A DNA stretch of 57,500 bases, from assembly GCA_964035545.1 (NCBI GenBank), contig OZ037769.1, positions 222,501-280,000 of the forward strand. The letters are read 5' to 3'. The notes below the pieces were generated by a model. It was not told the DNA's origin. It did no database searches and saw only the letters and a list, made by a program, of their open reading frames with translations. Positions 21,410-34,323 of this stretch are shown here, piece after piece. Position numbers and translations under genes: made by a program. This stretch comes from Bugula neritina. Its lineage: Eukaryota; Bryozoa; Gymnolaemata; Cheilostomatida; Bugulidae. Positions within the stretch are counted from its first letter, which is position 1, and every line of letters begins with the position of its first letter.

Positions 21410-24400
21410 TAACCTAAGTCAGTAAGTGTTTATTTAAAGTGGCAGCATCAAAGTATAGGATTATTACTTAGTCAATAGTTGGTAGTAGCAGCATACAATA
21501 AGCTAGCTATTAGTAGTTACTAATCATTACTAGTTCCAGTTGTTGTTACTTGTTAATAATTACTAAACCAACTATTAACTAACAGCTAGTTTAGTAGTTA
21601 CTAGTAACCGACTAATTTAGTAACTAGTAACTACTAGTTGTTACTAACTGAACTAATAGTAGTAGCTACTAACTAACTCTAAGGACCAAGCTTATCAAAA
21701 TTACATCATGATTATGAAATGTACAATAACAAATACAATACTGAATGCTCAATACCGAATAGGGGTAACGGGGGGGGGGGGGGGGGGGGCACAACAGGTC
21801 GAATTTTGCATTTGTTGCTCTCATTCGTCTGTTTTTCAAGCTACTAGTTCAATAATCTCTAGTCTTAATGCTACATCTGTTGTCTATTACAGGTACCAGT
21901 TTGTTGTTTCTATCTTTCTTACAACTTTCAAAATAATGAAATTTTCATGACGAAAAAATCGGCCCATTGTGCCCCGGTACCGGGGTACAATGGGACACAA
22001 CAAATATATTGAAACTTTGCAGATTTTGTTGCATCTGATCTTTATTTATTTAATATTACAAATAAATAAAAACATTCGTTCAGATCTAAAGCAAAATTTA
22101 TGTTTTAGCTGTACAGTTTGTGCCACCACGGATAGCAGGGGAAGGAAAAATCAAACGCACATCACTCGGTTCTACGGTGCCATTATCATTACTGTTTAAA
22201 ACTAAAATGTTTTTTTTTTATTTACACTTCAGAGGAACTTTTATCAGAAAAAAAAAGTTTAGTAACATGTGCTACAAAATTTTGAGTGGACTTTTTTCTA
22301 TGAACTGTAGCTAAGGTGCATGGCTTCGGTTTGTGGCTGGAGTACGGAAGGGAGAGGGGGAGAGCGAATGAGCAAATCACAATTTATTTTAGTCAAATAC
22401 ATACATGTATGTTCCCTCTATGATATAATGTATAATGAATATCATGACTATCTACTAGTAGCAACAGCAGAGTGTTTTGTATTATGTATAAAAAAGCATA
22501 GCTTTAACCTCACCAGATGTATATATTATAGGGGAGCTTCACCTTGTAGTTTTGTAGTCTTATCATGATGTCTTTGATATTTTACAAAAAGGTCAGAAAT
22601 GGCTATATCTATAGGTTTTAGTAACATTTCAACCCACTTTTTGGGCAAACAAACTAATAACAGTGATCAGGGTACAATAATCAGGTGGCCCATTGTGCCC
22701 CGGTCAGCGTGGCCCATTGTGCCCCGGATGGCCAAATTGAACATAAATGTGCCTAGAGGAAAATTTATTTTAGAGTTTGCTGTTATACTAGTTAAGCAAT
22801 GTAGAGACAAGCAATGGTAACAATATCAGTAAAATCTAGGCTTGTTGCCTTTGAGTGTAAAACGTTATAGAGCTTTAACGACATCTTAAAAATTTTACAA
22901 AAAGTAGGTAAAAACAGTTTTTCACTCGCCTTTTCGACACGTATATTTTGCAAGTGTTGAAACTATAATGGCTGAATATTTATGTCAATACCTTTTTATG
23001 AAAAGAAATCACAACTCTAAGTCAATAAGTTCTCTCACAATTTGGCCGGCTTTTTGTACCCCTATGACCGTTGTGCCCCCCCTCCCCCGTTCCCCCTACA
23101 ATTTGAATTACATAACAATAACACTATGAATATGACCAACTGCATCGATATGAATTCGCTTACTTATGAGCGTCAGCGTCTTCTAGTTCTAGCAAATTTG
23201 ACATAGACAATAATTATAAGTGTAACAGTAAAGAAAACCATCTTAAATCATTATTAATTACCTTAAACTTAAGACTGAATCCAAAGTCAGAAGTCTTATT
23301 TACACCCTTCACCTTTGTTTCTCCAGCCGAGATTCGACTGGAAGATACTACCAGTGACAGTATTTAAATCAAAATGAGATTATCTCATGTGCATTTTTCA
23401 CTAGCCGAGTGACTATAATTATAATATCATAATAATCATTATAATAACATGGTTACCGTAATCACTAATCACCATCACTTAACGGTAATGGAGTTCCAAA
23501 AGCTTTGCAGTATCAGTATGTGCGAGATACTGCATAAACGTTGAGTCGAAAAGCAGTGCATGAAGTTTCAAAAGACTAGTCACGAGTGATGTAAACACAA
23601 TAGCTAGTATTCAATACTGTATTGTTATGCTATGAATAGCAAAAACTAACATTAAATAGCAAAATCAATATTATCTTTTCATCAAAAGTACGCAATATAA
23701 AAACAGCATGCGGCATGCTTTTCTAGTTTGGGTGCGATAGCATAAGTTCTTTATGTACGCGTCCTTATACAATTTCATTTGGGTCTGAGGCGTGAGGTTA
23801 TTCATTTGTAGCGAGTGCACGTGATAATATTACAGAAATGTTCAAATTATTTCAAATCCACATTAGCTCAGAAAAAGCAAGCAATTATTACCATCTGCAA
23901 TGTTTGTGCATCTCTTCAAGTATTAAAGTAAAGAAAAAACTCACCAGTATTGCAGTTTCAGTACCTACAGTATTGTATTATAATGTAATATAATACAGTG
24001 TGATACAATATTACAAAATAATATAATGTAATATAATATGATACAATACAAAATGATATTTAACTATATAATACAATATAATATGATGTAATATAACATA
24101 GTAGGCTATAACGAAATGGAATTGATATACTACAATAAAATATGGTGTAATAGAATATATTATAGTGTAATACAATGTAATATAACACAATGCAATATAG
24201 TATAATATGATATAGTATAGTACAACAAAAATGATACAATATAATACAATATAACATGGTGTAATATAGTATACAATATATCATGATATAAATCATAGGT
24301 ATAATACAATAAACTATCAAGCATAATAAATTGCAATATAATATACCATGATACAATACAATGTAGTGTAATACAACATAATGTGGTGCAATATAATATA

Positions 24401-25100
24401 ATATATCATAGTATAGTACATAAATATAATATAATATTGTATAATACAATATAAAACGATACAATCTTATACAATGAAGTATAATATATTGCATATATTG
24501 TAAAACAGTATCTGTATAAGCAGTAAGCAGGCTAGAAATTATATAAGTCTATTTCAAATCTTCAAAAGATAAAATCAGCAAGTTGTTTTCCATCAAGAAG
24601 TGATGTATAGCAATAATATGTGTCTATTATTATATGTGTCTATAATTCTAATTATAGAAAAGAATTAGATATTCTTTACAATATATCTAACAGCATTTTA
24701 TCATATTGTTTCTAACAGCATTGTATCATACTGTTTCTAACAGCACTTTATCATACTGCTGTGACCAGTTGGAAATCATATAATTTGGATATTAAATTTG
24801 ATGAATGGAAGTTGCAATTCTAATACTGCCCAATATTAAGAAAATGAAGGTGCATGATGTGGCAGGGTTTTCTCATACCTCATACCTCATACCTGAGATA
24901 TTTAGTAACAGGTCAATGTGATTACGCAATTAGTAAGAGTTTGAGTTAGTTACGAGTGATCGAGTGATTAGCAGTGCCAACTGGAGTAACCGCTCACTTG
25001 TTACATACATTTCATACTCAATCATCGTGCATAGAACTTCTCTTTTTGATTGAAGTCTCACCGTTACAGCTTCGGTCTAATTTTTGGAAGAAAATGTTGA
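21410..25100. other. Intergenic region between gene A and the small PPxY/TM gene
   Basis: Contains the probable transposon at 21762-23096 and AT-rich simple sequence at about 23980-24490 (ataatacaatata words). No exon with a recognisable domain was found. Confidence 0.6.
21762..23096. mobile_element. Probable non-autonomous DNA transposon (MITE-like), about 1.3 kb, with inverted termini and TA flanks
   Basis: The left end reads aggggtaacggg...gggcacaacaggtc; the right end, reverse-complemented, reads agggggaacgggggaggg...gcacaacggtc. The ends therefore match as inverted repeats of about 35-40 bases, interrupted on the left by a run of 20 Gs (21770-21789). TA occurs on both outer borders (21760-21761, 23097-23098), the target duplication of Tc1/mariner-like elements. 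The motif cattgtgccccgg recurs inside at 21966, 22693 and 22718, and a near-perfect palindrome sits at 21963-21994. ORFs inside (60-82 codons) show no transposase features. Confidence 0.65.
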
Positions 25101-25108
25101 GCTGAGAA

Positions 25109-26059
25109 ATGTCAAATTCCGAGATTACAAGTCAAGGAGTTGTGTTCTCAAACTCTTACTATTCTCCACCTCCCCCCTCCTATGACTGGGCTGTGCATAA
25201 TGGCTTTTCTTTAGCCTTAGTTTTACCTGCGCATAGATTGGACGTGGAAGTAAATGTTTTATAGACAACTTGTTTGGAATAATTTATATATTATTTATGC
25301 GTCTGTAATCTACATTATTTATATATCTATATACTTGTACACCTGTTAACATTCTACATTAGTTATATATCTATATACTTGTATATCTGTTAACATTCTA
25401 CATTATTTATTATATATTTATCTTTATAAACAACTCGTTTAACTTTTTTATCATTTGAACATCTCATGCATTATATATAGACTTACCATCTTTCGTATAG
25501 TATTAATGTGAGTTATTACATAATATATTACTCAAGCAAGCACAAAATAATTTTTATATTAAGAATCAAGCTGTAGCCATGACTTTCTCTAGGGCCACAT
25601 ACATGTATCACTGAGTGTATAATATTACTATTGTCAGATAAGCTCCTATATTGCACAACACTTCCAAAGCAACTAACTACCAATGGCTGTCATATATTGC
25701 CTGATGTAATATCCTGTAGCCCGCCACATGGGTTAGGCCCGATGATCAACAAACAGGTTTACCAGAACAGAGCACAGCCACACAGAAAAGAACGTGTCAC
25801 TGTCCAGGGAAACCAGCAGCACTAACCATATTCTCTGCCTGTCTTACCCTGATACTAATTGCTATTGTGGCAGCTCCAATTGTGGTAAGTGACACATTGA
25901 TTTAGAGCTCATTGTCAATTCACCTCCTAATCCGAATGTTGAATCTTCACACTGTAATACACAATGTGCATGACATGATTACATGTAATCTTACACTGTA
26001 GTATTTATGCCTTGCAGGTGACTAGTTTATTCATATTTCTGAGAGCTTACACGTTCTAG
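25109..26059 (+). CDS. Possible small PPxY plus single-TM protein (mini-dispanin-like), 115 codons
   Basis: Three exons inferred: 25109-25249, 25720-25884, 26018-26059, all phase 0 with GT/AG ends (donors GTAAAT, GTAAGT; acceptors cctgtag, ccttgcag), stop TAG at 26057-26059, AATAAA at 26172. The N-terminal exon (47 codons) contains YYSPPPPSYDW, a PPxY motif like those of the CD225-WSC genes. The second exon ends with a clear TM segment (PAALTIFSACLTLILIAIV) that falls where the first CD225 helix would, preceded by a Cys-rich CHCPG. The third exon adds 13 residues. It has neither a second TM nor WSC domains. Each exon is shorter than 60 codons. Homology to CD225 is only suggestive; it could be a degenerate paralogue or an unrelated small membrane protein. 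Confidence 0.5.
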
Positions 26060-26171
26060 ATGTTTGACAGAGGAGAAAATAGGTTTGTGTTTTACGCTTC
26101 TTCAATTTATAAATTACCTCGTTGTATTTAAATTTGCTTCAACTTTAAGTATGCAATATATTTAATAAGAC

Positions 26172-26177
26172 AATAAA
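26172..26177 (+). promoter_or_regulatory. Poly(A) signal after the small PPxY/TM gene
   Basis: AATAAA about 113 bases past the stop at 26059. Confidence 0.5.
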
Positions 26178-26179
26178 AT

Positions 26180-28860
26180 TGATTGCAAACTTAGAGCTGT
26201 ATTAGTGAGTAATAGCTGTTATGCTGTATATTTGGCTAATATCAGTTGCACTATGCTTAAGCAATTGGTAACCATGGTAACCTAGTTGAAAACAAAATAA
26301 ATTGATTTATTCATAAAGTTCCTGAATGATTGCATTATCCTGATTCCTTGTTGCAATTCAGCTTCTCGTGAAATCAGTTTTTCTGTAACCATAGTCTGTG
26401 AAAACAAGGAAACCTTCACCAAAGTGGTGGCTTGGGAGATAGAAAGAGATTCCATCTGCTTGTAGGTCATGTGACATACACACAACTCCACCATGTATCA
26501 CGACTTGAAAGTCAAGTATTACTCAAACTACTAAAATATATAAACTTACTAAGGATGTTACAATGAGCTGCAACTCTTACAGGTCTCAAAGGAGAATCCA
26601 CATGCACACAGCACGTGACTGTATAGCTGAGTAAAGGTGGAACATACTATTGCCATAGTGCAATACATATATTATATTAAATATGCTATATTAAATAGAT
26701 GACTTGTATTGAAAGCTATAGCATTGACAAGAGCTTCTTGCAGCTTTAATACAATCATTAAAGTTTCATGAGAGGTTATAAGTTCAAATCCTAGTGCAGG
26801 GCCATTGATGATGTCAGAGATGGTCACAGGGGAGAAGACTCCAGACTACTAGCAAATAATATGTAACTACTAACGCTACAGATAAGTCATCAACTTATTT
26901 TTTCATACCTTGTAATTCAAGATTCACATTCATATAAATAAATTTCACTAAAATCATGTGCAGTAGTGAGTTGTGAGACGCAAACCAAACTACATTTATT
27001 GTGATATAAATATAAATTAAACATACTTTAAGCTATCAAGGTTAAATAAAGTTAAGATATTGTATCAAACATTAGGATTATGTAACAGTATGAAATATTA
27101 CAAGTTATTAATTTACCAACACTTTTAGTACCATATTGACATTATGGATATTGATAGTATAAAGTCTACCCTAATTACAACCAAATAAAGCAGTGCAATG
27201 TTAATGGTGGAGTGGGATCTCGTTGGTGCATAGCTTCACACAGTATGCTCCAACATTCTGCTAGAAACTCGTATTCTTATCAAACGTGGTGCTTATGTTA
27301 GACTGTTAGTACAGGGTATAGAGTTTTAACACAGGTGACTAGAATATCACTGTATTCTATACTATAGTATATAATATTACACGCTGTATAATATTATATA
27401 CTGTAGTATATACTATTACATGACACAATAAAATACTATGGATTTGTAGACCTTTCTTAATTTTTTATTTTTACAAAAAACTAGTTGAAACTGCAACATC
27501 CATGCTTTATTATTCGGGATAAATATAATCTTCAAAGTAATAGGAAAGACAACTCTATAATATAAAATTTAGAACTTTAGTAGTTTATATTGTTATACTA
27601 AACTTACATATAAATTCGAGGGATGGCCAAAAATATGTTCTAAGAGTCAAATAAAGTATGACTATACGTTATTTACAAGATATCATAAGGGTTTAAAAGA
27701 CATTTAGTCTAAGAGTTAGTACAACTTTTAGACTAAATATGTCACAACGCTGCTGACAGAAAGGTATTGCCCTTAATTATAGTCTTGTAAGAATTACAAA
27801 CAAATTTTCTTAGTAGAAAGTTACTAGATATAATTATAATTATATTGATTTCTGTAAGACTTCATAGTATTACCATTTCATAATTATAATCCTTGCTAAG
27901 CAAACAAACTCAATTATGTTTAGCATAATATGCACTATATACAGCATGCAGTAGAGTCTTAGTTATTCTACCATATCCTTTAACAAAATAGCTTTCAACA
28001 TAAATTTACTGTGACTATGCATTCACGTTAACTTCTTCTATGCTTCATTTTTTATGCTGATATGTGCCCACATAATTATATGTTCAAGTACTATATGCTT
28101 ATATGCTTATGCGTTTCGTTTTCATACTAGCATGCCCTATGCTTATATGCTTATGCGTTTTCATACTAGCATGCCCTATGCTTATATGTTATATTCTCTG
28201 CAACAGTTAGCTGCTTAGCTAATATATATATGCTGATGATACAGATAATAAGCATACGTTTGCTTCTGATCAACTATAAAGAGTTCTTCCTCTTACAGCC
28301 CCATAATGCCTTAGCAGATATTACATAATATTCAGAATAAGTAATATTTGCCTTTGGTGCAGTTTAAGAAGCAAATCTTTAATTTAGTAAAGTTGCTTAT
28401 GCAGTGCTGCAGTTAAATTAAAAACTCAACAACATTTTGTTTACTTAGTTTTGTCTGTAAGAAAGTATAATGTCAAGGACTGCATGGTTGCTATGGCAGC
28501 ATCATCGCGTCATTGAACCTCTCGTCATACTCAGTAGTATAGAATTATGATTATAGATATTTGCATCTAATACAAGAGCGGGCTGAGTAGTAATAGGAGG
28601 TGTAGTGGCAGCGTAGTTGTAGCTAGTACCAGTGGGTAAACTCTTTACTCTGTACACCTTCAACCTCATAATCAGGTAATATACTGTAGTAAACATCAAC
28701 TCTAAATTCTCTTTAAATAAACTTCCCTTAAATCAAACCCTCCTGTGTTAATTTCTTTTGTTATTCCGAAATTATTTATAGGAAATATAGAATTTGAATC
28801 ACAAAGCTTCATTAGCATGTTTATATGAGTTTTGTTTCCTTTAAGGCTCCAGTCTGATTA
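26180..28860. other. Intergenic, AT-rich, no supported gene
   Basis: Two minus-strand ORFs (26494-26282 and 28699-28502) lack domains and convincing splice context. A 40-base motif around tatgcttatatgcttatgcg is repeated at 28080-28195. Confidence 0.5.
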
Positions 28861-28873
28861 GTGTAGAACTTCC

Positions 28874-31800
28874 ATGGCCAGACAACTCCCTCTTCTGCTG
28901 CAACTTCCAGCAATCATCTGTTTAGTCGTAACAGTACTTGGTAAGCACCTCCCCAGTCTCATACAGTTTCTCTATCACTCTGAACTTTAAATACATGCGC
29001 CACTTTCCCTTCGTCACTTTGACACTGTTCCTTCTCCAGATGTTGGAGTAAGTTGTGACAAAACTCCCACATGTGCTGGAAGGTCGAGTCTGTTACAAGA
29101 CTATGGGCTGTTCTGTAAGACGCAATCTTCGCTGGCAAACATGAGAGAAACTCAATCGTGCCTGGTGGAAGCCATTGCTCTAGATGAGAACAAGACATGC
29201 TCTGGCGTCAGCAACTGTACTGTAAGTTGTATTCTTTGTATTGAGAACTTAACTGTATATACTGACTTGTGTTAGAGACTTAACTGTATCTACTGACTTG
29301 TGCTAGAAACTTAGCTGTATATATTGACTTGTGCTAGAAACTTAGCTGTATATACTGACTTGTGTTAGAAACTTAGCTGTATATACTGACTTGTGTAAGA
29401 GACTTAGCTGTATCTACTGACTTGTGCTAGAGACTCAACTGCCTCTAATGACTTGTGCTGAAGACAACTGATTGTGTAGGAGGTGAACATTAGAGTAGAA
29501 GACAAGGAGTATGACTTTGAGAATCATATCTGGAGCTTTTCAGCCTGTTTCAAGAGTTCAATGCAGGTCAAGGTCTGTACAGACAACTCTGGTTAGTATT
29601 TAAATTTCTTAGTAAAATTATAGCCTTAGAGAGTGAATGCTGATTTCTACTAAAACTTTTGTAAGGCAGTTCTGCTGTACAGATTTAGTCAGATAGGCTT
29701 TCCTGTGAATATACCAGTGTATCTAACCACTCCTTAGCTGTACTATAGTTCAAACTTTACCTAAAAATAGTAAAATTTTAGCAATTTGTACAGCTTGGTC
29801 TATATACAACCTGTTCCGAAAATTTGCCAACATAAAGAGATAAGTCTGCCTTAGTAACATGATGAATTAAAACTCGCTATGACTGGTATATACACGGTAT
29901 GCACCTTTATAGTAGATTAAATCTTGTAACACTGAAATTTTTTTTTTATTTAATTATGAGACGCAATATAATTCTATTTTATTTCAATTTGTCACAAAAA
30001 GCAGAAACAAACATCACCACGTCTGCTACCACCACACAGCCTGAGAACACAACTGAAACATCTCCTCCCACAACAACCACCAGCATCCTTACATCTGACA
30101 GCAGTGAAGAGGGTATGAAACAAATTCATTGAACTATCGTTTTACATTTCTATGTGGTACTATAGGCTACTAACTTATAGTTAACTATCATACAACTTTG
30201 TGACCTGTAGGAATGACTCTGGACGGGTGCTATGAAGGCTCCGTGACATTCACAGAAGACAATGAGTCACAGTCTGTCACAGTAACCTTGACCCATGAAG
30301 AGAATGGGAATGAAGTTAATTTTACTGCTGAAGTCGTTGGCTGCTGTTCGGAGTCCCACTGCAAAGTGAAAACTTCTTCTCGTGGGTTTGATTAGACGCA
30401 GTTTTCCATTTACTAGACAGAGCTCTCTACTTACTAAACAGAGTTCTCTATTTACTAGACAGAGTTCTTTATTTACTAGACAGAGCTCTCTACTTACAAT
30501 AGACAGAGTTCTCTACTTACTAGACACAGTTCTCTACTTACTAGACGGAGCTTTTTATTTACCAAACAGAGTTCTCTATTTTGACAATACAGTTGCATGT
30601 AGAAGTAAATTATAAAGATGCTAGTATATATACATTAAGTAAGCTTAGAGTAGTGGTCTTCAAGTTAATAGAAAGTGTATTTAGGTTCCATGATATAATA
30701 TTATTACACAATGCAATGGTATATTGAAGTAGTATGATATATATATAATACAACTTGACCTAACTCTCAGCAAACTTATTAATGTGCATATGAATACATA
30801 TTGTATAAACAAGCTGTCTGGTTGCTATAGCAACGCTGTCAGCACTAATACAGTTTTTCTAAGAGGGTTTTTTTCTATAGCACTATAAGAATCAACTTTT
30901 AAAAATGCTGTTTGCTTAATATGTTTTATAAAACATCTACATAATTCATTTTAAATATACAGACATTTCATTCCAGAGGATCAATATTACTGACAAAAGT
31001 CCCTGATTATGTCAATATTATAATTAGAAAACTTCTTTCACGTGAAAATGTCACTTAATGATGGAGTATTTTCTAGAAAACTTGAAATGCAATTACGGGG
31101 ACGACGACTCCACTAGAGAGGTGATGTGTTCCGATGCTTGTTTTACTGTCATCACTGAGGAAAGTGGAGAGGCAGAGTGAGGGAGTAGCAGTAATAGATT
31201 ACCATAACTCTTCAGCTTTCTTATAATATACCCATATCAATATGCTCATAAAAGTAAAAAGTATAAAATATTCATGTAATGCAGTATTGAAATATGCTGC
31301 CACCAATAATGTGGTAACAGCCTTGGGCCAAATAAGATTGTAAAATATATAAAATGTAATATTTACCATGCTATATAATATGATATAATAATTTCTAAAT
31401 CATATATAATATAATACATAATATTGTATAATACCAATATATAAAATAGTTTTGGACAAATAACAAAACTAGTGCACCTTTTTGCTTTGCCATCAAGCGA
31501 AAAACCGAACGCATTATTCGATAGTTTCCATAAGTTTATTTCTCAAAGGAAGTGAAAAATTTTTTATAGAGTAAAACATGGCTGCCTAAATGATTTCTCA
31601 GACGAGGAGCTGAAAGAGTTTGACGTTGATAAATGCTCTCTGGAGTATGAGGCAGGAATGTGTTTGGAGGCTGATGATAGCCAGGTAGCCTAGCAACCAA
31701 TTATATACACAATCTCTGTTTGAAAGAGTTGGGTGACTATGGATATGAGTATATAGTTGGGTGAAATAGCTGAAGTAGCTTCAGTTGGGTAGTTCTAATG

Positions 31801-32106
31801 TTTGCTAAAATTTCATTATTGTGGTAACCAAATAACTGTTTTGCGACTAAAAATGATGTGACATAGAGCATGTGAAATAATTGTTTTGTTTTAAGAAGAC
31901 ATTGCTACAAGAGTATAACATCAATATTGATATTGTCTTTTCCCATGCAGGCATGTCTCAGATGTTGTATGAAATCTCTGTGTAATGATTGGACGTCAGC
32001 TGATGATATTCTGACCCAAGTTACTACTTCTGACTCTGGCTCAGTCTCTTTCTACTTCCCCGCACCTTTTATTCCAAGTGTGCTACTGACCTACAATCTC
32101 CTTTAG
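28874..32106 (+). CDS. Secreted or GPI-anchored Cys-rich protein with Ly6/uPAR-like domain
   Basis: Eight exons, 1011 bases, 336 codons plus stop: 28874-28940, 29040-29221, 29480-29591, 30005-30112, 30211-30381, 31077-31176, 31570-31684, 31951-32106. All junctions are GT/AG and in phase. Residues 1-22 are a signal peptide (MARQLPLLLQLPAIICLVVTV). Residues about 23-120 are a Cys-rich region (CDKTPTC...C...C...CSGVSNCT). One exon codes a Thr/Ser/Pro stalk (ATTTQPENTTETSPPTTTT). A second Cys-rich region follows, ending with LKCNY...MCSDAC...HGC...C...C...CLRCCMKSLCND; the CC-x4-CN ending and leading LxCxY are the signature of three-finger Ly6/uPAR domains. The last 20 residues are moderately hydrophobic (PSVLLTYNLL end) and may be a GPI signal, but this is weak. 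Function unknown; neighbours suggest a surface or secreted role. Reported residue runs are limited to short motifs. Confidence 0.8.
29250..29455. repeat. 31-bp minisatellite, about 6 copies
   Basis: Core gacttgtgctagaaacttag in the intron 29222-29479 of the Ly6-like gene. Confidence 0.88.
30398..30580. repeat. Minisatellite with core actagacagagttctctatt
   Basis: About eight units of 22-24 bases in the intron after exon 30211-30381. Confidence 0.88.
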
Positions 32107-32109
32107 GAG

Positions 32110-33960
<1,851 letters not shown>

Positions 33961-33965
33961 AGGAC

Positions 33966-34052
33966 TATAAATACATATTGCATAGTTGCACTTGTAATAT
34001 AGGTACGCCGTAGTCTCACCTGTGTACAGAACGCTCTGGGTATATTGTCAAG
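33966..34052 (+). promoter_or_regulatory. Gene B core promoter and 5' UTR exon
   Basis: TATAAATA at 33966-33973; transcription would start near 33997. A noncoding exon would end at 34052 (GTCAAG|GTAAGTTG) and join the ATG exon at 34321 (ctgctcag|AGTATG). Confidence 0.6.
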
Positions 34053-34194
34053 GTAAGTTGAGTTATGTCTACTTTAATTTTACTTTTAAGTCAAAAGGAG
34101 TGACACATTTATTGAACCTGTTTGAATTTAAGTTTTGTATTCAGTATTGCATCATGATGTTAACTTATAGCTTATTATGTACCATTCCTTACTA

Positions 34195-34290
34195 CTACTA
34201 GTAGTAGTACTAATACTACTACTACAAGTGGTGGTAGTACTGCAAGTAATGGTAGTACTGCAAGTAGTGGCAGTACTACTAGTAGTAAAC
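34195..34290. repeat. Imperfect TAC/TAG trinucleotide repeat
   Basis: Lies directly upstream of the acceptor of the ATG exon of gene B; read as DNA it forms short hairpins (actactactagtagtagt). Confidence 0.8.
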
Positions 34291-34323
34291 ACTGTAACTT
34301 GTACTATAGAAACTGCTCAGAGT

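Noticed and set aside
21708-22820. Five 60-82-codon plus-strand ORFs
   Set aside because: They lie inside the MITE-like element, overlap each other in different frames and show no transposase motifs.
26282-26494. 70-codon minus-strand ORF
   Set aside because: Somewhat protein-like composition, but no domain, no matching neighbouring exons and no supported splice chain.
28502-28699. 65-codon minus-strand ORF just upstream of the Ly6-like gene
   Set aside because: No domain or splice support; it overlaps the expected promoter of the plus-strand gene.
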